NCBI GenBank assembly: GCA_900316415.1
Contig: ONCV01000005.1
Span: 1-64,000, forward strand
Length of the DNA stretch: 64,000 nucleotides
Source of the DNA: an uncultured Eubacteriales bacterium
Lineage (GTDB): Bacteria > Bacillota > Clostridia > Christensenellales > Aristaeellaceae
Reading direction: 5' to 3'
Position numbers and translations under genes: made by a program. A model generated the notes under the pieces. That model was not told the DNA's origin. It saw nothing but the letters and a program-made list of their open reading frames with translations, and made no database searches. Each line of letters starts with the position of its first letter. Positions within the stretch are counted from its first letter, which is position 1. Below, in pieces: positions 23,377-32,105 of this stretch.

Positions 23377-24745
23377 TGTTCATCATCGCTCCAAACAGGG
23401 TTCGGAAGATAATTCGGATATCGAACCCGATCGTCCAGTTTTCGATATACTCAATATCATACCGAACGCGGTCCTCAATGCTGGTATCCCCCCGAAGGCC
23501 GTTGACCTGCGCCCAGCCGGTAATCCCGGGACGGACCTGCTGGCGAACCAGATACCTGGGAATCTCCTTTTTGAAATGATTCACGTGAAAGGGGATTTCC
23601 GGCCGGGGACCGATCACGCTCATGTCCCCTTTCAGCACATTCCAGAACTGAGGGAGTTCATCCAGACTGAATTTTCGGATAAAACTGCCAAATTTCGTTC
23701 TGCGGGGATCCTCCGCCCTGGACCACGCCGTGTTTTCTGTGCCCGTCATCCGCATGCTTCGGAATTTGTACATGATAAACGGTTTCCGATCCCTCCCGAT
23801 GCGTTCCTGCCGGAAGATGACCGGACCCGGGCTCGAGATTTTTACCCCGATCGCGACCGCCAGCATCAGCGGGCTGAGCAGCGCCAGCACGAGAAAGGAA
23901 AAAACAACATCAAATCCCCTTTTCAGAACCGCGTTTTCCGCACGGTTCAGAGGCGTTGCCCGCAGATCAATCAGGCGGCTGGAGCCAATCTTCTCGAACG
24001 TCGGAAAGGAGGGATAATAGTCATTGAAAAACGGAATCAGTTCCACCGGGATCCCTTCCTTGTCCGCCACCCGCAAAACATCCACCATGAAGCGGACTTC
24101 ATGGCTTTCAAGCGCAATGACCAGCCCGTCATATCGCGTGTTGGCCAGAACCGATTCCATATCCTCATACCGACCCAGACATTTTCCGAGTTCAGGCTTC
24201 TCCACGGCGCTGAAATACCCATCCACGCAGATGCCGGTGAAGGGGTTGTTTCGGACATTTTCCACATACTGATGCGCCAGGTGCCCATTTCCGACCAGCA
24301 CGTAGTGCCGGAGATTGTAGCCCTTTTTCCGCATCCGATGCAGCAGAAGATGGAGCAGCATATGCTTGACGCTGACCAGGGCGCTGGACACAAGCCAGCT
24401 GATTCCAATCAGCAGGCGCGGCATATCCATGATCTTGAACAGGAACAGGAGCGTCATCAACAGCAGGGCGCAGATTCCATTGGCAAGAAAAATACGCAGC
24501 GTATTGGCTCCGGCCTTGCGGAGCCGCTGGGGAGAATAAATATTGAATTCCCACAGAAGAACGGTGTTCACCAGGCTGAAGAGGATCGTAAGCAAAACCA
24601 GCGTCAGATCGCTGATGTTCACATTGTTAATCCCGTCCAGCACATCAAAGCGAATCCGCCAGGCAAAAAAGCAGGAAAGCAGAATGATGAGCAGATCGCT
24701 GAGAATGTTGATCAGCTTCAGCCCTGCCTGATTTCGTTGCAGCAT
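23366..24745 (-). CDS. Undecaprenyl-phosphate sugar phosphotransferase, WcaJ/CpsE type
   Basis: A 459-residue polyprenyl-phosphate hexose-1-phosphate transferase of the long type. Four N-terminal helices (about 10-140), a Rossmann-like middle domain (VLVGNGHLAHQYV), then the catalytic C-terminal part with the re-entrant helix FSFLVLALLSPLMLAVAIG, KFRSMR, the Asp-Glu pair in RKFSLDELPQFWNV, GPRPE, and RPGITGWAQVNG. It starts repeat-unit synthesis by moving glucose or galactose phosphate onto undecaprenyl phosphate. The ATG at 24745 follows AAGGAAGGA closely and is preferred over codons at 24790. It is the first gene after the main promoter, about 310 bases downstream of it. Confidence 0.92.
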   Translation of the reverse strand: MLQRNQAGLKLINILSDLLIILLSCFFAWRIRFDVLDGINNVNISDLTLVLLTILFSLVNTVLLWEFNIYSPQRLRKAGANTLRIFLANGICALLLMTLLFLFKIMDMPRLLIGISWLVSSALVSVKHMLLHLLLHRMRKKGYNLRHYVLVGNGHLAHQYVENVRNNPFTGICVDGYFSAVEKPELGKCLGRYEDMESVLANTRYDGLVIALESHEVRFMVDVLRVADKEGIPVELIPFFNDYYPSFPTFEKIGSSRLIDLRATPLNRAENAVLKRGFDVVFSFLVLALLSPLMLAVAIGVKISSPGPVIFRQERIGRDRKPFIMYKFRSMRMTGTENTAWSRAEDPRRTKFGSFIRKFSLDELPQFWNVLKGDMSVIGPRPEIPFHVNHFKKEIPRYLVRQQVRPGITGWAQVNGLRGDTSIEDRVRYDIEYIENWTIGFDIRIIFRTLFGAMMNNER

Positions 24746-25061
24746 GTTCCTTCCTTCTCCGTACACATACGTGCAGTTATGTCCCATCAATCCGGATCAT
24801 CCGCTTGTCCTTGTTCAGATCATGGATTGATTTCCCTTTGCTTCTGAAAAAGGGCAATGCTTCGCCGGGCGGCGCTTTCGCGTCGTCAAATCGGTCCCGT
24901 CTTTTCCGAATGACTTCCCCGTCCGGCAGTGGGCATCGGTCCGGGTCCCTCATTCCTCTGCTTTGCCCTGGCCTTTGTCGGCAGGCTCCCGCGCCTTCCG
25001 GCGGAAAGACTTTTCGTTTCTTTCCACGACAAAGAAGGGCAGTCGTTCTGCCAACGTACGT
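24746..25061 (-). promoter_or_regulatory. Long 5' leader of the polysaccharide operon
   Basis: About 310 bases separate the promoter at 25062-25090 from the first start codon. The transcript should begin almost directly with a hairpin (GGCAG, five-base loop, CTGCC at 25038-25052). A little further on, CTTTGTCG can pair with CGACAAAG about 50 bases away. I see no open frame with a good start and no hairpin followed by a T-run. Such leaders in polysaccharide operons can carry antitermination elements (EAR in B. subtilis, LoaP-bound hairpins); that this one does is a guess. The rest of the intergenic space, 25091-25200, shows nothing further. Confidence 0.5.
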
Positions 25062-25071
25062 ATTATACCGG
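25021..25071 (-). repeat. Shared 51-bp promoter/leader element, copy 1
   Basis: This segment matches 31037-31087 base for base over most of its length: the -10 box, then the hairpin GGCAG-N5-CTGCC, then CCTT, then a TGGAAAG-type block. The five-base loop differs completely between copies (AACGA versus GAAGG) while both stem arms are identical, so the hairpin appears to be what is conserved. Confidence 0.8.
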
Positions 25072-25090
25072 AAAACCGTTCTGTTTTCAA
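25062..25090 (-). promoter_or_regulatory. Main polysaccharide operon promoter
   Basis: On the minus strand a -35 box TTGAAA (25085-25090) and a perfect -10 box TATAAT (25062-25067) are separated by exactly 17 bases, with a CCGG block just before the -10. The same box pair, spacer length and CCGG block occur at 31078-31106. Confidence 0.9.
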
Positions 25091-25200
25091 GCAGGGCGGG
25101 CTTTCTGCCGAAAGAGCGGCCGAAAGGCTGAAAGAAGGGCGGAATTTCTTCCGAAGGGTTTTGCCGGCACTGATCAGCGTCTATGTTTGGGAAAGAATGA

Positions 25201-27774
25201 TTACTGTCTTTTCTTCAAGAGACGTGAAGAAAAACGATGGACGGCCCCGCTTCTTGCGCTTTTCTCATGCCGCTTCCTTCTATCCTTGCGCTGAAGATAA
25301 CCCTCTCCGCAAAGAAAGGAGCCTCCGATCAGGGAGAGCATGATTCCGGATTTGATTCCCGGAATTTCATATTTCATTTCAATATGGTTTTCTCCCCTGG
25401 TTAACGGAATCTCGGTAAGCGCCTGTGCAAACGGCTGGATCGGAACGCTTTCTCCGTTCCGGTAGGCTTTCCATCCCTTGTTGGTGGGAATGGGCAGCCA
25501 CAGCATTTCTCCCTCTTCCGCGTTGCTTACATGGCATTCCACGTGTCCACTGCGAATCGAAGCCCCTGTTTCTTCGGAGAGCAGCTTTGCTTCTTCTGCA
25601 ATTTGTTTCATCAATCCCAGGTCACACTGGTAGATCTGGACCGTTTGATACTTTTCTTGCTGCGAAGTCATCAGTTCCAGGTAGCCATCCTGCTCAGAAA
25701 CGGGGATATAAAACACGGACGGCGCCAGCCAGCAGAAGGAAGGCTGATCCACCTGGCCATTGATGTGCAGCATCAGGTTATCGCGGGTAAAGGGAATATT
25801 GCCATACAAGGGGCTTCGTGGATCTGCCCCGGTAAAATCCCAACGGACACTCTCCTCTGTTTCGCTTCGGATCACGTCCAGCGGTTTGAAAATATCCTCC
25901 TGTATTCCAAAAAGCTGCCTGTAGAGCTGATTCACATATTGAAAAGGGTTCCCCTCATAAACGGCCTGATCATCCGAGAACTTCACTTTCATTGCGAGCG
26001 GCATGGCGTATTCGCTGCGATAGATGCTCTTTCCGTAAACTGTCGGAAGTTTCTCCATCAACTCATATCCTTGGATCGGATACGGGCTTATCATATATTT
26101 TACGCCCAGCAGCGCGTCAACCGGAAGAATGGAGGTGTTAACAATCTGGATACAATCCCCCTCAACCCTGTAACCGCACTTCTCCAGAAACCGCATGGAA
26201 GTGTAATCCGGGCAGGAGGTATAGGTGGCGAGTCCCTTCTCCCCTTCGCTCTGCAGTTCAAGATAATGAGCTGTGTTCTTTCCGGGAATCCATGGCTCCG
26301 TTGTCGTAATCCGGTAATTCTCCGGGTCAAACGTATGTAAGGCCGATAGCTGAGATTCGAATTCCTTTGTGTATTCCATATAGGTTCCGGCTGCTTCGTA
26401 TCGGTTCGTCTGAAACAGGAGATCCGCATTCAGGATGCTCTCATATCCATATGCCATGAAAAGCAGAAGGGTCGCTGCGGCCCTGAAAGCTTTTTTCGTT
26501 CCATGGACCATGCGAAGCAGAACAGCCATCGTCAGGATAAATCCAATCGTGATATAAACAGCTTTTTCGTCTCGAATCTGGAACACTTCATTTGTCAGCA
26601 ACAGCAGGAAAGAAAAAAGCAGAGCACCGGTCATTCCGGAAGTATGCCTGAATGGTTGCTCTGTGAAGCATATTCCTGCGATAAAGATCAAAGAGAAAAT
26701 CGCAATGTATGAGTAACGGTACCAATAGCTGGTGGCATTTTTCATCAGGCTGAAGATTCCGAAAAAAGGCTGCCAGTAGAAAAAGAAGAGGGAAAGGATC
26801 AGGAAGACCGTAAGACCTGCTCTCTTTCGCTGATCGCCAATACGAAATAAGCCAGCGACCCCGATCAGGGTGATGCTTCCGGCAAAAAGGGAAACGCCGG
26901 TCTCGCTGCTCGTTGCTCCGATCGTGTATCGGGGAATCGCAGTGAGCACATTTCCTCTTGCTCTGTTTTCGAGAAGTCCCCAATCCAGGGCTCCTCCCTT
27001 CCCGGACATCAGAGAGAATACTGCAGGTAAAAAAATCGCGGCACTTAAGAGCACCCCAAGCAACATGTGGGAGAAAAACTGAACCGTTATGCGAATGTTC
27101 TGTTTCCCATCTTTCAGCGAAGCCAGGTACAGTTCCAGAAAAAACCAGAATACGGCAAAAATGCAGTTGATTCCTGCTGTATACCACTGGATCACAATGG
27201 AGATCGCAACCGTAATGCTGAGTTCGATTCGCCTGTTTTCCCGGATCAGCCGGTATACGTTCAGCAGGATGATCGGCAGCAGAATTACCCCATCAAGCCA
27301 CATGATATTATCACATTGCTCCAGTGAATACTGCATCAGTCCCCAGCTGCAGGAAAGAAGGACTTCAACTATCGGATTTAAAGCTCTTTTGAATCTTCCG
27401 TTCAGGTAAATGGCCATGGTGAATGCCGCAAGAGCCAGCTTCACGGCGACCAGAAGATCAAAGAAAGAATTGATCTGGCTTTTTTCGAAGAATATCACAG
27501 CCAGATTCAGCGGAGACATCAGATAATAGGCAAGAATCCCGATGCCCGTTTGTCCCATGCCGATGGAGAAGGAATAAGAAATATTGTTTTTCCCCTGAAG
27601 CACATCCCGCAGATAGCTGAACAGATATCTGTACTGGATGTTCGCGTCCGCATCCATAAGCGAGTTCGTTCCAAAGGGGGCATATCCGCCGTGATAGAGG
27701 CAATACAGAGCGATACAGAAAACGATCATGGGCGGGAGGACAAACCGCATTCCTGTCTTGCAACGTTTGATCAA
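25201..27774 (-). CDS. YfhO-family polytopic membrane protein (GT-C-like)
   Basis: An 857-residue protein with about a dozen membrane helices followed by a large extracytoplasmic domain (about 450-820) and a final helix (IKSGIMLSLIGGSFLC). The first loop has LMDADANIQYRYLF and SYSFSIGMGQTG, the typical YfhO pattern. YfhO proteins are implicated in glycosylating teichoic acids and other surface polymers using lipid-linked sugars. The start is TTG 27774, eight bases after a GAGGAGGAG run. It has its own promoter at 27826-27854 and no visible terminator after it, so transcripts may read on into the polysaccharide operon. Confidence 0.85.
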   Translation of the reverse strand: MIKRCKTGMRFVLPPMIVFCIALYCLYHGGYAPFGTNSLMDADANIQYRYLFSYLRDVLQGKNNISYSFSIGMGQTGIGILAYYLMSPLNLAVIFFEKSQINSFFDLLVAVKLALAAFTMAIYLNGRFKRALNPIVEVLLSCSWGLMQYSLEQCDNIMWLDGVILLPIILLNVYRLIRENRRIELSITVAISIVIQWYTAGINCIFAVFWFFLELYLASLKDGKQNIRITVQFFSHMLLGVLLSAAIFLPAVFSLMSGKGGALDWGLLENRARGNVLTAIPRYTIGATSSETGVSLFAGSITLIGVAGLFRIGDQRKRAGLTVFLILSLFFFYWQPFFGIFSLMKNATSYWYRYSYIAIFSLIFIAGICFTEQPFRHTSGMTGALLFSFLLLLTNEVFQIRDEKAVYITIGFILTMAVLLRMVHGTKKAFRAAATLLLFMAYGYESILNADLLFQTNRYEAAGTYMEYTKEFESQLSALHTFDPENYRITTTEPWIPGKNTAHYLELQSEGEKGLATYTSCPDYTSMRFLEKCGYRVEGDCIQIVNTSILPVDALLGVKYMISPYPIQGYELMEKLPTVYGKSIYRSEYAMPLAMKVKFSDDQAVYEGNPFQYVNQLYRQLFGIQEDIFKPLDVIRSETEESVRWDFTGADPRSPLYGNIPFTRDNLMLHINGQVDQPSFCWLAPSVFYIPVSEQDGYLELMTSQQEKYQTVQIYQCDLGLMKQIAEEAKLLSEETGASIRSGHVECHVSNAEEGEMLWLPIPTNKGWKAYRNGESVPIQPFAQALTEIPLTRGENHIEMKYEIPGIKSGIMLSLIGGSFLCGEGYLQRKDRRKRHEKSARSGAVHRFSSRLLKKRQ

Positions 27775-27825
27775 GCTGGTTTCTCCTCCTCATTGGAACG
27801 AATCGCAGTTACAACTTTCAGCCAT

Positions 27826-27854
27826 AGTATAAGCCTCTGCCCCTTTTTCGTCAA
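27826..27854 (-). promoter_or_regulatory. Promoter of the YfhO-family gene
   Basis: Minus-strand -35 TTGACG (27849-27854), 17-base spacer, -10 TATACT (27826-27831). It lies just downstream of the terminator of the preceding unit, as expected for an independent transcription start. Confidence 0.82.
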
Positions 27855-27880
27855 CGGGAGCCGTTTCATGATCATGAAAA

Positions 27881-27908
27881 GCTCCCCGCACATCGGCGGG
27901 GAGCCATG
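27881..27908 (-). terminator. Terminator of the chain-length protein operon
   Basis: A 9-bp stem GCTCCCCGC / GCGGGGAGC around a six-base loop, followed on the minus strand by TTTTC. It closes the two-gene unit that ends at 27920. Confidence 0.85.
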
Positions 27909-27919
27909 ATTATTGTCTC

Positions 27920-29434
27920 TCAGATTGCCGTTTTTTTCTGCTTTTCTTCCCTGATTCTGCTGATGATCAGCAGAATCAGGCAGACCATCAGGCCCACCGC
28001 GCAGAAGGGGACGGCCGTTTTCAGGGCCCTGACCGCGAAGGCACCGGACAGGATCTTCGGCGCATCGTATTTCGGCTCGGTGACCGCGACGGTGGAGGCG
28101 TTCAGCTTCTGATCGGAATAAGCCTTCTGCAGGGCGGCAAACTGCTCCTCGATGCCGTCCTCCTTGTCCAGCAGCCGGCGGATCCGCTGGTCCATGGCAT
28201 CGTTCAGCTTCGCCACGTCCTCCTCCGTCTGCTCGGAGACGGCAATCTCGCTGACCTCCGCGACCACGCTGGCCAGTTCGTCCGTGGTCGCGGCTTCTGC
28301 CGGAGCTGCATTCTCCGGAGCCGTTTCCGGGACTGCCGTCGCCGCGGGCTCTGCCGCTTCGGGGGTCGCCGTGTCCTGTGTTTCCGCCGTTCCGGTCATG
28401 TCGTCCAGGCGGCTCTGGTACAGGGCGATCCGGGCATTCGTCGCGGCGATGCTGTCCGCCACTTCCTTGCGCTTCGCCACCAGCTTGTCATAGGTGGTGG
28501 AGGTATTGCTGCCCACCTTCTGCAGGGAGCCGTTGGAGCTGACGTAGATGATGCCTTCCTTCTCGTAGGCCTCCACCAGTTCCTCGATCTGCTTCAGCTC
28601 TTCCTTCCGGCTTTCCAGCTCGATGTTCTGATCCCGGATTTCCATTTCATACCGCTTCTGCAGCCGCTCCCGATCCTTCGACACCACGTTCAGGGTGATC
28701 TGGGCATTCAGTCGATCGATATCGGTATCCAGCGCCTGATATTTCACCGCGATATCCCCGAAGGAAATTCCACCGGAGGTGAAGTCATCCGTCAGCTCCT
28801 CCAGCTCCGCCGCGTACCGCTGCTGCTGGGCGGAAATCTCGCTGATCGCCTCCAGCTGCTGCGGATAATCGTAATCCGCCAGGGCCTTTTCCAGGGGCTC
28901 CTCCATCGGGATGAGAGAGCGTTCCCGGATGAAGCCGTTCCGATACGCCTCCATAATTCCCGCCAGCAGTTCCGTCAGCTGGGAGGAAGCGATGCCGGTG
29001 TCGAAACCCGAGGAGAGCTCCACCGTATACTGGGTGGGGAAATAGTTCGCTGATACGGTCTGCTCCGTGTCCGCGCCTTCCGTCAGCAGGGAGACGTATT
29101 TTGTCATCTGCTCCAGATAGGTTTCGGGATATTCGCCCCGAACCGTCAGGCAATCCCGGATCTGATCCGCGGTATACCGGTCCTGCAGACCGGCCGCCTC
29201 CAGCCCCGCGGAAATCACATTCTCCGAGGTCAGGGCCGAAAGATCAAAGGGTGTTCCGTCCGGTCCGATGCCCTCCGCCGCCTTCTCAAAGGAGAAACTG
29301 ATCCGGGCCGCCGCGCTGGCGGGAGCGGACTCCGCGCGGAACTGGAAAAAGGACAGCGCCAGACCGGCGATTCCGCAGACGACGAGCACAATGATCGTGG
29401 TTCTGAGCCAATGGGTTTTCTTCAGGTTGCTCAT
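27920..29434 (-). CDS. Wzz-like polysaccharide co-polymerase, second of a pair
   Basis: A 504-residue protein with one helix near each end (about 10-30 and 472-492) and a long extracytoplasmic, mostly helical and coiled-coil middle. This is the topology of chain-length determinants. A stretch rich in A, E, P and T (about 350-385) interrupts the second half. The C-terminus is basic (ISRIREEKQKKTAI) and carries no kinase domain. The ATG overlaps the previous stop by one base (TAATG). Chain-length control or organisation of polymer export is the likely role; the pathway in this locus appears to be ABC-dependent, where such proteins are less common. Confidence 0.72.
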   Translation of the reverse strand: MSNLKKTHWLRTTIIVLVVCGIAGLALSFFQFRAESAPASAAARISFSFEKAAEGIGPDGTPFDLSALTSENVISAGLEAAGLQDRYTADQIRDCLTVRGEYPETYLEQMTKYVSLLTEGADTEQTVSANYFPTQYTVELSSGFDTGIASSQLTELLAGIMEAYRNGFIRERSLIPMEEPLEKALADYDYPQQLEAISEISAQQQRYAAELEELTDDFTSGGISFGDIAVKYQALDTDIDRLNAQITLNVVSKDRERLQKRYEMEIRDQNIELESRKEELKQIEELVEAYEKEGIIYVSSNGSLQKVGSNTSTTYDKLVAKRKEVADSIAATNARIALYQSRLDDMTGTAETQDTATPEAAEPAATAVPETAPENAAPAEAATTDELASVVAEVSEIAVSEQTEEDVAKLNDAMDQRIRRLLDKEDGIEEQFAALQKAYSDQKLNASTVAVTEPKYDAPKILSGAFAVRALKTAVPFCAVGLMVCLILLIISRIREEKQKKTAI

Positions 29435-31011
29435 TACGCTTCAGCCTCCTTCTTCCGGTCCCGGTTTCCGCCCGTCAGTTCCGGCGCCAGTGCAGCCAGG
29501 AACCAGATTCCGACAGCCAGCACCGCGCCAACCACTCCGCCGATGATCATCTTCTTTGCCGAGGCGGCCAGGAAGCTTTCTTCCTTGCCCTGGGCGTCGC
29601 TGTGCACCTGATAGGTCGTATACAGGGGCGTTTCGAAAAGCTCCTCCATGTGAGCCCGGATGTCCGCGTGGAGGGTCTTCGCGGCGTTCATCACGTCGGC
29701 CAGCTCCTGCCTGACCTCCTCCGTCACTTCCGTTTCGGTGGCGGCTTTCATCCGGGTGATCCGGTTGTCATAATCCGCGATGGAGGTCTTCAGCTTCGCG
29801 GCCTCGTCATAATAGGTCAGCATCTGCAACACCAGGGTATTGTAATACTCCGTGGCCGCGCGGGTTTCCTTGGCCGCGTCGCTCTCCTGCATGGAGACAT
29901 AGACTTCGTCATTCTTATAGGTGGCCAGAATGCGCTTCGTTTCCGCGATGCTGTCATTCACCTGATCCAGCTGGTTCTGGGCGTTGCGCCGGAGGAACCG
30001 CCACCCGGTCAGCAGCGCGCTTTTGTCCATCGTGATGCCGTTCTCGCTGACCATGGCGTACAGGTAATCCACGCGGATCATCTGGATGCTCTCCAGGGTC
30101 TCCATCCAGTCCGTCAGGGTCCGTCCGGTCCGCCAGGAGCGGTAGGCCTTCATCTGATCCGGCTTCGCATCGCAGTAGGCGGAAAGGTTTTCCAGCCCCG
30201 CCCGCACCTGATCCAGGCTGTCCAGCACATCCTGATTCTCCGTGTCAATCGCGGAGAACGGATCCTCGGGAAGCTTCCGATCCGCGTAGGTCGTCACCAG
30301 ATAATCATTGTAGGCCGTCAGCACCCGATCCAGCAGCAGGCGCAGCTCTGTATCCTTCAACATGACCTTGACGCGGCTGTCCTCCTCCCCGAACCCGTTG
30401 GTCAGGGACACCACGAACTGGTTCCGATATTTCATCTCCGTGGATTTCAGTCGATTGTAGGCTTCCACATTCTTGGCCTCGTACAGACCCTGCAGCGCCT
30501 CCTGGCTGCGCTGGCTTTCCTCGGTCAGAATCGTCCGCGCCCGCAGGTTTGCTCCCAACTGGGAGGCCGTGATGGGCGTACTCAGCGTCATCCCGTTCAG
30601 CGCGGTCTGCAGCACATAGGAGGAGGTCACCATTCCCAGGTCCAGATCCTCTCCGTCCGGCGCGGTCAGATCGGAAACCTCCGCGTACTCCGGATCCTCC
30701 GGCATCACCCAGACCAACTGGCCCTGGGCATTCTGCTGCTGCACCTTCACCGGATGCTCATACCGCAGCGTCACCACGGAGGAGACCGTCAGGGGCTGCT
30801 TCGTAACCTGATCCATCACCAGTGAGGCGCAGACCCCCACGAGGAGACAAAGCACCAGCACCCAGGCAAAAATGCGGCTTTTCAGTTTCATATTATAGAA
30901 CACCGCGCCGAGGTCAATCGTGTCCTCGTCCGTATGCGGCCTGTTCAGCACCAGCTGAATCTGCTGATCCGATCCGTTCAGAGCAGGCCGATTCTGTTCG
31001 TTGTTATCCAA
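29434..31011 (-). CDS. Wzz-like polysaccharide co-polymerase, first of a pair
   Basis: A 525-residue protein with a cytoplasmic N-terminus of about 45 residues, a membrane helix ([20 protein letters not shown]), a long extracytoplasmic region with predicted coiled coil, and a second helix near the end ([21 protein letters not shown]). This is the Wzz/polysaccharide co-polymerase layout, with no tyrosine kinase attached and none encoded nearby. Translation starts at TTG 31009-31011, eight bases after GGAGG. Transcription starts from a promoter sharing its sequence with that of the main polysaccharide operon. Confidence 0.75.
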   Translation of the reverse strand: MDNNEQNRPALNGSDQQIQLVLNRPHTDEDTIDLGAVFYNMKLKSRIFAWVLVLCLLVGVCASLVMDQVTKQPLTVSSVVTLRYEHPVKVQQQNAQGQLVWVMPEDPEYAEVSDLTAPDGEDLDLGMVTSSYVLQTALNGMTLSTPITASQLGANLRARTILTEESQRSQEALQGLYEAKNVEAYNRLKSTEMKYRNQFVVSLTNGFGEEDSRVKVMLKDTELRLLLDRVLTAYNDYLVTTYADRKLPEDPFSAIDTENQDVLDSLDQVRAGLENLSAYCDAKPDQMKAYRSWRTGRTLTDWMETLESIQMIRVDYLYAMVSENGITMDKSALLTGWRFLRRNAQNQLDQVNDSIAETKRILATYKNDEVYVSMQESDAAKETRAATEYYNTLVLQMLTYYDEAAKLKTSIADYDNRITRMKAATETEVTEEVRQELADVMNAAKTLHADIRAHMEELFETPLYTTYQVHSDAQGKEESFLAASAKKMIIGGVVGAVLAVGIWFLAALAPELTGGNRDRKKEAEA

Positions 31012-31036
31012 ATTACCGTCCTCCGTTCCCAGCTTC

Positions 31037-31087
31037 TTTCCACGGCAAACAAGGGCAGCCTTCCTGCCGACGGAGGTATTATACCGG
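31037..31087 (-). repeat. Shared 51-bp promoter/leader element, copy 2
   Basis: Second copy of the element at 25021-25071. The hairpin GGCAG-N5-CTGCC lies at 31054-31068 and should form the very 5' end of the messenger for the chain-length proteins. Confidence 0.8.
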
Positions 31088-31106
31088 AAGCAGGGGGGTT
31101 TTTCAA
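31078..31106 (-). promoter_or_regulatory. Promoter of the chain-length protein operon
   Basis: Minus-strand -35 TTGAAA (31101-31106), 17-base spacer ending CCGG, -10 TATAAT (31078-31083). Same boxes as the main operon promoter. It is back-to-back with the rmlA promoter. Confidence 0.9.
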
Positions 31107-31108
31107 GA

Positions 31109-31137
31109 TGGACAAATCCTCTGATTCATGGTAGGAT
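31109..31137 (+). promoter_or_regulatory. Promoter of rmlA-rmlB
   Basis: Plus-strand -35 TGGACA (31109-31114), 17-base spacer, -10 TAGGAT (31132-31137), each one mismatch or two from consensus. Only two bases separate it from the divergent -35 box, so the two units may be regulated together. Confidence 0.65.
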
Positions 31138-31189
31138 AAGTGTGTTGGAAAGTTTGCCTGCTTTCAGGCGCCGAAAGGATGGGAAATAC

Positions 31190-32077
31190 ATGAAAGGCAT
31201 TATTCTGGCGGGCGGCGCGGGAACGCGGCTGTATCCGCTGACCATGGTGACCAGCAAGCAGCTGCTGCCGGTGTACGACAAGCCCATGATCTACTATCCC
31301 CTGAGCACGCTGATGCTGGCGGGGATCCGGGACATCCTGATCATCTCCACCCCGGTGGATACGCCCCGGTTCGAGACCCTGCTGGGGGACGGAAGCCAGC
31401 TGGGGCTTCATCTGCAGTACAAGGTGCAGCCTTCCCCCGACGGGCTGGCCCAGGCCTTCCTGCTGGGCGAGGAGTTCATTGGGGACGAAGCCTGCGCCAT
31501 GGTGCTGGGGGACAATATCTTCTACGGCAACGGCTTCGGCAAGGTGCTGCGGGAGGCGGCCCGGGACGCGGAAGCCGACGGCCGGGCGACGATCTTCGGC
31601 TATTACGTGAACGACCCTGAGCGCTTCGGCATCGTGGAGTTTGACGAAAACGGAAAGGTGATCTCCGTGGAGGAGAAGCCGGCCCATCCGAAGAGCAATT
31701 ACTGCATCACGGGGCTGTACTTCTATCCGAAGGGCGTCAGCGCCATGGCCCACGGAGTGAAGCCCTCCGCCCGGGGCGAGCTGGAGATCACCACCCTGAA
31801 CGACATGTACCTGAAGCAGGGTATCCTGGACGTGCAGCTGCTGGGCCGGGGATATGCCTGGCTGGACACCGGGACCATGGACAGCCTGGTGGACGCGGCG
31901 GATTTCGTGCGGATGATCCAGAAGCGGCAGAGCGTCGTCATCTCCGCGCCGGAGGAGATCGCCTTCAAAAATGGTTGGATCAGCCGGGACGAGCTGCTGG
32001 CTTCCGCCGCGCGGTACGGCAAGAGCCCCTACGGCGAGCACCTGAAGGCCGTCGCGGACGGGAAGCTGAAATACTGA
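31190..32077 (+). CDS. rmlA: Glucose-1-phosphate thymidylyltransferase
   Basis: A 295-residue nucleotidyltransferase that makes dTDP-glucose from dTTP and glucose-1-phosphate. The N-terminus [18 protein letters not shown] is the family signature with the catalytic arginine, followed by [18 protein letters not shown] with its lysine and LGDNIFYG. The length is normal for RmlA. The ATG at 31190 is chosen because it starts at the signature and follows GGATGGG. It is the first of a two-gene unit with rmlB; rmlC and rmlD are not in the window, so dTDP-rhamnose synthesis would need genes elsewhere. Confidence 0.95.
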   Translation: MKGIILAGGAGTRLYPLTMVTSKQLLPVYDKPMIYYPLSTLMLAGIRDILIISTPVDTPRFETLLGDGSQLGLHLQYKVQPSPDGLAQAFLLGEEFIGDEACAMVLGDNIFYGNGFGKVLREAARDAEADGRATIFGYYVNDPERFGIVEFDENGKVISVEEKPAHPKSNYCITGLYFYPKGVSAMAHGVKPSARGELEITTLNDMYLKQGILDVQLLGRGYAWLDTGTMDSLVDAADFVRMIQKRQSVVISAPEEIAFKNGWISRDELLASAARYGKSPYGEHLKAVADGKLKY

Positions 32078-32105
32078 GTTCATTGCGAAAAGGAGAAAAA
32101 GAGCC

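Noticed and set aside
24746..25061. A known metabolite riboswitch in the operon leader
   Set aside because: I could not match it to any riboswitch core I know, and no terminator-antiterminator pair is visible.
29602..30825. Long plus-strand open frame opposite the chain-length protein gene
   Set aside because: Its product is rich in His, Arg, Gln and Gly with no domain, typical of the antisense of a GC-rich gene; the minus-strand frame has a proper start and topology.
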